From assembly GCA_030592205.1 (NCBI GenBank), contig JAUVKA010000053.1, positions 1-13,685 of the forward strand: DNA of 13,685 nt. Reading direction: 5' to 3'. The stretch is from Bacteroidota bacterium (GTDB taxonomy: Bacteria > Bacteroidota > Bacteroidia > Bacteroidales > UBA12481). Position 1 is the first letter of the stretch. Each line of letters starts with the position of its first letter. This document shows positions 8,738 through 13,685 of the stretch, in pieces. A program made the translations under genes and the position numbers. The notes below the pieces were generated by a model. That model had not been told where the DNA came from. It was given only the letters and a program-made list of their open reading frames with translations, and ran no database searches.

Positions 8738-8855
8738 ATTATCAAATTTATGAAATTAAAACCAACTTACGGATTCTTAGGCATGTACATGAATACTACA
8801 GTTGGATAAACCAGCATTGCTAACTACTACAATAGCACTACACCAGGGAGGGTTT
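8738..8855 (-). promoter_or_regulatory. PUL operon control region between regulator and GH144 gene
   Basis: This 118-bp gap separates the regulator stop from the first enzyme gene and is the only sizeable gap ahead of the GH144-susC-susD-SGBP-GH144 run. It is therefore the likely operon promoter. It holds three TGTAGT copies and a CATGTACATG palindrome (8782-8791). A TAAATTTG sequence matching the Bacteroidota -7 element lies only 5 nt before the ATG, too close for a normal leader, and has no good TTTG partner 19-21 nt upstream. I therefore do not assign the exact promoter. Confidence 0.5.
8795..8842 (-). repeat. Three TGTAGT direct repeats, helically phased, candidate operator
   Basis: ACTACA on the plus strand (TGTAGT in the direction of operon transcription) occurs at 8795-8800, 8826-8831 and 8837-8842. 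Start-to-start distances are 31 and 11 bp, close to three turns and one turn of B-DNA, so all copies would face the same side of the helix. They lie about 58-105 bp upstream of the GH144 ATG, where an activator would bind. Assignment to the neighbouring LuxR-type regulator is inference. Confidence 0.4.
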
Positions 8856-11717
8856 TTAAAATTTTAGTAAAAATTCAAAAAGATTCTCCTCCGTTGAAAG
8901 GCCTAATCTTTTTCTAAGACGGTAGCGTCTAACTTCAACCCCACGGATGGAGATATTCAGCAGTTTGGCGATTTGTTTGGATGAAATATTGAGCAGCAGG
9001 TAAGCGCAGATTTTTAGATCGCTTTGCGTCATCTGGGGGTAGGTCGTTTTAAGACGCTTTAGAAAATCATGGTGCGTATTTTCAAAATGGGTTTCAAACT
9101 TTTGCCAGTCATCAGCAGAAGATATTTGCTCTTCAATCATTTTTACTATTTTCGACTCGGCCGGTGTGGAAATGAATAGTCCGGTACCGGTTTGATGACG
9201 GACCAGCTCCCGTTTGATATTATTAAGTTGTTCATTTTTCCTGATAATTCCCATGGCATAATCCGCCAGTTGCATGTTTTTAACCTTCAACTCCTTCTGA
9301 AGGTTTTCATTTTTATACCGAATCAACTCTTTTTCTGCTTCCAGCTGTTCCTGCCTGCGTTTCCGTTCAATTTCTTCCTCAATCTTTTGTTTATGAGACT
9401 TTAATCTTCGCAAAAAAAGAATTCTAAGAAGTATCAATACCGATACGAAAATAAGCCCGTAAAGGGACAAGACTTCAGCAGACAGGTACCAGGGAGGCTT
9501 TATTTTAAAGGGGTATTGTATGGTCGAATCGGGATGAACAAAAAGGTTTTTAGCCGAAACTTCCAGAACATAATCTCCGGCAGGAAGACGGCTGAAACTG
9601 GTTTCAGATCGGCTGCTCCATTCCGTCCACTGATCTGAAAGTCCTGGTAGTCTCCATCGGTATAGCGGATTCTTGTAGCCATTATTCGAGGTAAAGGTGA
9701 AAGACACATTTCGATAGCTGTACGGAATTTTATCAATGCTGTCCGTCCGCGGGGGCAAGGGTAGATAACAGCCTTCACCGCTTTTGTTACTAATCTTTAT
9801 CCCTGTTAGCCTGCTCGGTTCCTGTGTTGGAAAATTATCCATAATAATCGGGTCGAACAATGCAAAGCCGTCTTCTAATCCAATCAGTTCTTTGTTGTTG
9901 CCTATAGGAAAGATCCCTGGGAAAGTCTTGTTCAGATAAAGTCCGTAAAGGGATAGATCAAATTCAAATTCAACATGTCTTTGCGTTCCATCAATACTAG
10001 TCATGGCAATTCCGTTCTGATTGACAAACCAGTAGCGTTGGTTTTTAGCCGGAATTATTTGTTGAGGACTTTGATGTCCGCCTATTTGATCATTCAGCCA
10101 GGCATGAGGGACTATGCTGTCTTGCATGTCGTCATACACGAAAATGGTTTTCCCATTCAGAAATACCACACGGTTTTCAATTTCAGCCACTCTGATCCGC
10201 TGATCCGGATTAATCCCCTGTTCCTTACCAAAAAATCTTATTTCATCAATACTATTCAGATCCTGACTGAGCTTTAATCTGAAAAGTCCTCGAGTGGCAT
10301 GTCCTCCCCAAATATACCCCAGGTGGTCAATTTCAAAACTAGTAATGGGTTCAAAAAAACCGTCCACCGAATGGTGATAACTAAATTGCTTGTTCCGGAT
10401 GGTATAAAACACCAGGGAGCTATAGGAGCTTTGCAGCCACAGAGGCATTTCAGAATTCGGATACTGCCGGATATGGAATCCTCCGCGGTTTTCGGATATT
10501 GTTTTTACTCCATTTTTACTGATAATTGAAGTGCCATTATTGTGCCCGCAAATAATTTGTCCGTTTATTATTTGGAGGTCCCAAATTTGCCCGGTCAGAT
10601 TATCCACCGGTTGCGGGTCATTATATCCCCGTAAGGGATCGTAAGTATAGCGATATAAGCCCTGGTTTGTACCAACCAGAAGGCTGTTTCCCTCATTGAC
10701 AGCGGCATAAACTGCTCCCATTTGGTAAGACGGGTCGATATACAGGTCGAGCAGGGTGCCTGTATTGATCAGGTCGATTCCCCGGTCAAGGGATGTCCAG
10801 ATATTCCCGCGTTTATCAGCGCATATTCCAAGTATAGTATTGTTTTGCAAGAAGTTAGATGCATTTAAATGAGTGACTAGTTCAGCTTGCGGGTTCATAA
10901 TAAACAATCCCTTATCTATGGTTCCGATGATAATCCTATCCTGATCGGCCAGACCGTTGTTAAACTCCCAGGGGTACATTGCAGAAACAGCCTGACCGCT
11001 TAAAGGGGCAAAAGTTGTTTCGTCCCAGATGTAAAGACCTTGACCGTTCACGGCTACAAGGAAGTCGTGCTCACCGAATGGCAAGATCACTTTAATTTCA
11101 TCTGATGCGAATTGTTCGGATCCCGGCATAAAAGTGAATGAATTGCCTTTAACTTCAAACAATCCTTTTCCTACCAAATGAACAAACAGGCGGTTTCGGG
11201 CCTTTAACAGCAACACCATGGATGCTTCGGGCCTCACCATTTCAATCGTTGAACCATCATAGATCAGCAGGCTGGAGAATGACTGAAAATAGTATTTCCC
11301 ATCGTGAACAACAATCCTCCAGATTTCATCATTATGGAGTTTATCCTGAGGAAGGAGCTGGTCGCTTAAGGAGTGGTATTCGAGTAAACCACTAGACATC
11401 CTTTTCCAGTATCCAAATTCTTCAAATGATCCCACATAAATATTCTCGCTGGCCCCGGCCAGAACAGACCGTACAATCCCTTTTGCCGGCATCTGGTAGA
11501 GCCGCCAGTTTGACCCGTCAAACTCCAATAGTCCAAGGTCATTTCCAAAAAAAATGGTGCCATCTGTGGCAGTTGAAACAGACCAGTTCTGATTATCACC
11601 CCCATAAACCTGCTTGTCGAAATGGATAACAAAGGGATGTTTAACGGATTGAGCAGGCAAGAACCCGGAGGAAATGCAGATCAGGACGATAGTAAAGAAG
11701 AATTGTGAAATTCGCAT
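8856..11717 (-). CDS. One-component membrane-tethered PUL regulator (beta-propeller, Y_Y_Y, LuxR HTH)
   Basis: This 953-aa protein has a signal peptide (about 1-23, ending LPAQS) and a long periplasmic sensor of Reg_prop-type beta-propeller blades (about 40-630; for example GTIFFGNDLGLLEFDG, GNIWTSLDRGIDLINTG, LGYIWGGHATRGLFRL). A Y_Y_Y triple-tyrosine domain follows (about 660-740; YRWRLPGLSDQWTEWS and LPAGDYVLEVSAKN). A single membrane helix (about 748-769) leads into a charged coiled coil (about 771-840) and a C-terminal LuxR/GerE-like helix-turn-helix (about 895-953; QMTQSDLKICAYLLLN, SSKQIAKLLNIS, RGVEVRRYRLRKRLGL). It lacks the HisKA, HATPase and receiver domains of hybrid two-component PUL sensors. 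Signal must therefore pass through the membrane to a DNA-binding domain in the same chain, as in SusR-like regulators. It is codirectional with the PUL and 118 bp upstream, so it probably activates the operon in response to an oligosaccharide. Confidence 0.93.
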   Translation of the reverse strand: MRISQFFFTIVLICISSGFLPAQSVKHPFVIHFDKQVYGGDNQNWSVSTATDGTIFFGNDLGLLEFDGSNWRLYQMPAKGIVRSVLAGASENIYVGSFEEFGYWKRMSSGLLEYHSLSDQLLPQDKLHNDEIWRIVVHDGKYYFQSFSSLLIYDGSTIEMVRPEASMVLLLKARNRLFVHLVGKGLFEVKGNSFTFMPGSEQFASDEIKVILPFGEHDFLVAVNGQGLYIWDETTFAPLSGQAVSAMYPWEFNNGLADQDRIIIGTIDKGLFIMNPQAELVTHLNASNFLQNNTILGICADKRGNIWTSLDRGIDLINTGTLLDLYIDPSYQMGAVYAAVNEGNSLLVGTNQGLYRYTYDPLRGYNDPQPVDNLTGQIWDLQIINGQIICGHNNGTSIISKNGVKTISENRGGFHIRQYPNSEMPLWLQSSYSSLVFYTIRNKQFSYHHSVDGFFEPITSFEIDHLGYIWGGHATRGLFRLKLSQDLNSIDEIRFFGKEQGINPDQRIRVAEIENRVVFLNGKTIFVYDDMQDSIVPHAWLNDQIGGHQSPQQIIPAKNQRYWFVNQNGIAMTSIDGTQRHVEFEFDLSLYGLYLNKTFPGIFPIGNNKELIGLEDGFALFDPIIMDNFPTQEPSRLTGIKISNKSGEGCYLPLPPRTDSIDKIPYSYRNVSFTFTSNNGYKNPLYRWRLPGLSDQWTEWSSRSETSFSRLPAGDYVLEVSAKNLFVHPDSTIQYPFKIKPPWYLSAEVLSLYGLIFVSVLILLRILFLRRLKSHKQKIEEEIERKRRQEQLEAEKELIRYKNENLQKELKVKNMQLADYAMGIIRKNEQLNNIKRELVRHQTGTGLFISTPAESKIVKMIEEQISSADDWQKFETHFENTHHDFLKRLKTTYPQMTQSDLKICAYLLLNISSKQIAKLLNISIRGVEVRRYRLRKRLGLSTEENLFEFLLKF

Positions 11718-11873
11718 GATTCCGGTTTATGAATAATTTCCTCAATTTACTCAAAATAAGAAAAGGAAGTTCATTTTTATAGACCGGTGTATTGTATGAT
11801 ACCCCTTGGTATTCATTTTTCAGATCCAGACAAACCAGTAAACCAGTGGTGTTCATTATATAGATTTTCCCAC
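11718..11873 (-). promoter_or_regulatory. Upstream region of the regulator gene
   Basis: No gene is visible in these 156 bp. On the minus strand a TTATTTTG sequence about 45 bp before the regulator ATG matches the Bacteroidota TAnnTTTG element at all but one fixed position, without a clear -33 partner. A 14-bp dyad ATACC-CCTT-GGTAT lies at 11799-11812, 82-95 bp upstream of the start, a reasonable place for an operator. Both are weak calls. Confidence 0.3.
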
Positions 11874-12168
11874 TTACCATGCTTTTTTCAGCTCGGCCTG
11901 CCATTCAGCAGGCATTTGAAAACCGCTTACTACCCCCTCATGGTTTGGATCTCTCCATCCGGGCCAGTCATTTTTGGGATGTAGGAATGGGTAATGCCAA
12001 TACCCTCTTTGAGTTTTGTATTATGAACAGCATAAGTTTCAATAAGGTTTCTGGATTGTTGGTCCTCCCCTAGGTAGCGAGATTTTTTCTTGGCAGCTGT
12101 AAGAAAGATTGTCCCTTGCCTAAGCTGATATTCAGCTTGACGAATGTTATGCATGATTTGAAACAAAT
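11874..12168 (-). pseudogene. Unidentified decayed coding sequence(s)
   Basis: Two open stretches on the minus strand look protein-like but not like a single intact gene. One frame (11874-12020 after an upstream stop) reads YKTQRGYWHYPFLHP, then KNDWPGWRDPNHEGV, and ends in MPAEWQAELKKAW before TAA; its Trp/Pro/His-rich composition is unlike random sequence. The other frame (to 11930, open upstream to about 12205) includes IRQAEYQLRQGTIFLTAAKK. They overlap in different frames, so they may be one frameshifted C-terminus or two remnants. No family recognised. It follows directly on the Fic fragment in the same direction, but the expected Fic C-terminus is not present. Confidence 0.35.
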
Positions 12169-12330
12169 GATCATTAATGTTATTGCTACCTGTGCATTGT
12201 CTGGAATGCGTTTATTTCCATCAGAAAATGAATGATTCTTTGTGATGAAATAGAGGAGATTTGCTGCCTTCTCTTCAATACTTGGATAAAGTTCCTTGCC
12301 TCCAAAGGTCTGGTAAATAGTAGCTGATAT
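12169..12330 (-). pseudogene. Remnant of RhuM/Fic-DOC-type protein
   Basis: About 54 codons read ISATIYQTFGGKELYPS (from 12330), IEEKAANLLYFITKNH, then SFSDGNKRI, PDNAQVAITLMI. The HSFSDGNKR segment is the Fic core HxFx(D/E)GNKR, the motif for AMP transfer, and the flanks match the Fic domain found fused to RhuM virulence-type proteins. The N-terminal RhuM part and early Fic helices are absent, the segment that normally follows NKRI is missing, and the C-terminus after LTLMI does not fit the family. With no start and a broken core it cannot be functional. In other genomes these genes often accompany type I restriction-modification loci, which suggests an eroded accessory island here. Confidence 0.7.
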
Positions 12331-12331
12331 T

Positions 12332-12556
12332 CTTAAAACAAAACCAGATCACCACCTCGGACCATATGCCAACGAAGATGTAGCCTGGACATACACAAAG
12401 ATTGGATATTATAAGAAGGCGCTGAAAATAATTGAAACCCTTCTATCTGAGCCTGGTCCCCTCACCACAACACTCCTTGAACTGGATCCGAAATGGGCAC
12501 CTCTAAGAAGAGAACCAGAGTATAAGGCCTTGATTGAGAGGTTTACGATAAAATGA
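12332..12556 (+). pseudogene. C-terminal fragment of a TPR-repeat protein
   Basis: An open plus-strand frame of about 74 codons ends at TGA 12554-12556. It reads LKTKPDHHLGPYANEDVAW, TYTKIGYYKKALKIIETLLS, EPGPLTTTLLELDPKWAPL and RREPEYKALIERFTIK. The YYKKALKIIETLL helix followed by LLELDPKWAPLRREPEYKALIERF is the characteristic C-terminal end of TPR arrays in Bacteroidota adenylate-cyclase-like or kinase-like signalling proteins. There is no start codon with an RBS and the frame closes at a stop upstream near 12315. Only the final repeat survives. The coding similarity begins right where the oppositely oriented Fic fragment begins, so both were cut at the same joint. Confidence 0.65.
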
Positions 12557-12830
12557 TGGAATTTCCATGTCTTATGATAATGTTATACCTTTACTAATCG
12601 AGGAGGGCTTTTGCACTGCAAATGATAAAAGACCATTTGTTATAACCAAATTGTAGGCAGTAATTCTTGACTAAAAGGCGACCTAATCATATTAAAATGA
12701 CAATCTCATATGTTGCACAATTACTGTTTTTGGTGAGGCGTACTATTAATGATTAAGTACAGAAAGGGGTAAAATTACACCTTTCATAATTCTTTAATTT
12801 GTGGATAAATCTGGCCTTAACCTGGCCCCA
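12557..12830. other. Non-coding AT-rich stretch
   Basis: I see no gene here on either strand. The only structures are a weak stem GAAAGG/CCTTTC (12762-12767 with 12780-12785) with no T-run, and TCTGGCCTT at 12810-12818, which is the reverse complement of 12837-12845 inside the neighbouring terminator. Confidence 0.6.
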
Positions 12831-12866
12831 ACAAAAAAGGCCAGACTCTCAGCTGACCTTTATTTT
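12831..12866 (-). terminator. Rho-independent terminator, minus strand
   Basis: Read on the minus strand, AAAGGTCAG (12861-12853) pairs with CTGGCCTTT (12844-12836) through one U-G wobble, with an 8-nt loop, and the 3' arm runs into TTTTTT (12838-12833). This is a good intrinsic terminator for minus-strand transcription coming from the AlbA_2-type gene or from the small ORF just before it. The plus-strand reading has a C-A mismatch but also carries a T-rich tail (TTTATTTTT), so bidirectional action is possible. Confidence 0.75.
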
Positions 12867-12953
12867 TCCACACCCACACTTCTTAACACACTCACATTCA
12901 AACAGTGGTGGCTTGTGGGCGGCCTTCGTGGGCCCACCAGGTCCACGGTCATT
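12849..12953 (-). CDS. Possible tiny Cys-rich ORF ahead of the terminator (uncertain)
   Basis: A minus-strand frame open from 12953 to TGA 12851-12849 (34 codons) encodes GGPTKAAHKPPLF and then ECECVKKCGCGKIKVS. It has four cysteines as C-x-C-x4-C-x-C, a pattern compatible with metal binding. It has no ATG: a TAA (12956-12954) lies immediately upstream. An overlapping frame does have an ATG at 12952 and gives a 30-aa peptide (MTVDLVGPRRPPTSHHC...) ending at TAA 12862-12860. Both end against the terminator, and the stretch (12905-12950) is far more GC-rich than its surroundings. It could be a frameshifted remnant, a genuine micro-ORF, or a structured non-coding element containing the palindrome GTGGGCCCAC (12928-12937). 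I do not recognise a family. Confidence 0.3.
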   Translation of the reverse strand, partial: NDRGPGGPTKAAHKPPLFECECVKKCGCGKIKVS

Positions 12954-13183
12954 TTATAAGTAACAGTATATGAGGACATAAGAAAATGGAGATTGAAAAA
13001 TAGTATGAAAAAAGGTGGAAAATGTTTTACTATAAAACAATCTGATATATTCTCTTAATAGTTATCTTTTGGCAAGTAATTTGAGTAAGGGTTCGTTTCC
13101 TTATAGGAGAAGCGAATTGAATGCATCGATACTCAAGCCAGACTTATATAAATCATCATGTGTTGTAATATATTTTCAGGAAA
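12954..13183. other. AT-rich spacer with no recognised feature
   Basis: Between the small ORF and the stop of the AlbA_2-type gene I see no open frame of useful length, tRNA or clear repeat. Together with 11718-12953 it makes the longest stretch of this window without an intact gene. Confidence 0.6.
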
Positions 13184-13685
13184 TTACAGCTGTTTTCTTA
13201 TTTCTATTCCTTTAGCTGTTAAACGGTATTTCTGGGTTGGACTTTTGGGAGAATCGGGTTGTGTCATTTCAATAAATCCCATATCCATTGCAGGCTGTAA
13301 GTAATCGTATAAAAATGTTGGTCGATGTTTAAGGTTTAATTTATCCATCAAAATTTTTATACTCATCCTATCGTCTAAAGATTTTAGTAATCGTTTTACT
13401 TGTTCGGTTACTTGTTCGGTTACTTGTTCGGAGGCATTAACATACCCTTCTTCAAGTGGGAAACAAATTTCTAAAAAGTTATCACTAATTTTAAAAATAT
13501 CTTTATTGTAAACACTTAATATTCGATGTATTCCTGAACCAAGTTGTTCAACCAGTTCGAGGTCGCGAAATACACGCATAAGTTCCCGGTTTCGAGGCAT
13601 AGAACGACCTACAAAAAACTCATCTTCGCTTAATCCCTGCACTAAGCCACCATAAGAAGTGATACTCAAACGGTCGGCATAAATC
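13184..13685 (-). CDS. AlbA_2/RecG-like ATP-binding transcriptional regulator, N-terminus outside window
   Basis: The stop is TAA 13186-13184 and the frame is open to the window edge (166 codons visible), so the start lies beyond 13685; internal TTG at 13669 is only a Leu codon in the conserved YADRLSITSYGG segment. That segment, PRNREL (visible 29-34) and EQLGSGIHRI (46-55) are the conserved C-terminal half of the GHKL-like ATP-binding domain (HATPase_c_4) in proteins with an N-terminal AlbA_2 (Schlafen-type) domain, often named RecG-like helicase although not helicases. After EQVTEQVTEQV (86-96) comes a winged-helix-like tail (about 97-166). These proteins are thought to act as DNA-binding regulators and commonly lie in defence or restriction-modification islands. 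Codons are more AT-rich than in the PUL, consistent with a separate origin. Confidence 0.85.
   Translation of the reverse strand, partial: IYADRLSITSYGGLVQGLSEDEFFVGRSMPRNRELMRVFRDLELVEQLGSGIHRILSVYNKDIFKISDNFLEICFPLEEGYVNASEQVTEQVTEQVKRLLKSLDDRMSIKILMDKLNLKHRPTFLYDYLQPAMDMGFIEMTQPDSPKSPTQKYRLTAKGIEIRKQL
13398..13431 (-). repeat. 12-bp tandem repeat encoding EQVT units
   Basis: The unit ACTTGTTCGGTT occurs at 13398-13409 and 13410-13421 and a partial third copy at 13422-13431, inside the AlbA_2-type gene. Because the unit is a multiple of three, copy-number change keeps the frame and only alters the linker between the ATPase part and the winged helix. Such TEQV runs are common in this family. 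Confidence 0.8.

Noticed and set aside
8743..8750. TAAATTTG as the -7 promoter element of the PUL operon
   Set aside because: It fits the Bacteroidota consensus but would place transcription start at the ATG itself and has no TTTG at the -33 spacing.
8856..11717. Hybrid two-component system sensor
   Set aside because: After the membrane helix there is only a coiled coil and an HTH; no His-kinase, ATPase or receiver motif is visible.
11787..12073. Plus-strand short frames 11787-11984 and 11879-12073
   Set aside because: No start context, low-complexity-like translations, and the minus strand over the same bases reads more like protein.
13398..13431. CRISPR-like array
   Set aside because: The repeats are 12 bp, directly tandem with no spacers, and in frame within a gene.
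13184..13669. Complete 161-aa gene starting at TTG 13669
   Set aside because: The frame continues upstream through IYADR, part of the conserved family segment, to the window edge; this is the tail of a longer protein.

Overview
The window looks like chromosomal DNA of a Bacteroidota bacterium. The evidence is a SusC/SusD outer-membrane pair, surface lipoproteins of the C-K-K-D-D type, and a membrane-tethered Y_Y_Y/LuxR regulator. Start codons are also preceded by A/T-rich sequence rather than strong Shine-Dalgarno sites. I cannot fix the genus.

Positions 1-11717 are one polysaccharide utilization locus (PUL), all on the minus strand. In transcription order it holds: a one-component sensor/regulator (8856-11717); a 118-bp control region with helically phased TGTAGT repeats; a secreted GH144-type glucanase (7313-8737); a SusC-like TonB-dependent transporter (4246-7278); a SusD-like binding lipoprotein (2755-4239); an Ig-like plus LamG surface lipoprotein (1456-2724); an intercistronic hairpin; and a second GH144/glycoamylase-type lipoprotein with two Ig-like modules (start 1391, cut by the window edge at position 1). 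GH144 enzymes hydrolyse beta-1,2-glucan, so the best hypothesis is a beta-1,2-glucan (sophoran or cyclic beta-1,2-glucan) PUL. In this model the surface enzyme cuts polymer, the SGBP and SusD hold it, SusC imports oligomers, the other GH144 trims them, and the regulator senses a product. A beta-glucosidase to finish the job is not in the window.

Positions 11718-13183 are a decayed, gene-poor boundary. They contain a C-terminal piece of a TPR protein (plus strand) and a piece of a RhuM/Fic-DOC-type protein (minus strand). Both have lost their 5' parts and meet head to head near 12330. Next to them are unidentified open frames (11874-12168), a possible tiny Cys-rich ORF (12849-12953) and a good intrinsic terminator (12831-12866).

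Positions 13184-13685 carry the C-terminal part of an AlbA_2/RecG-like ATP-binding regulator with an EQVT tandem repeat. Its start lies outside the window. Such genes, and RhuM/Fic genes, often sit in defence or restriction-modification islands, so the right end probably borders an eroded accessory island. I saw no rRNA, tRNA, CRISPR array or intact insertion sequence.
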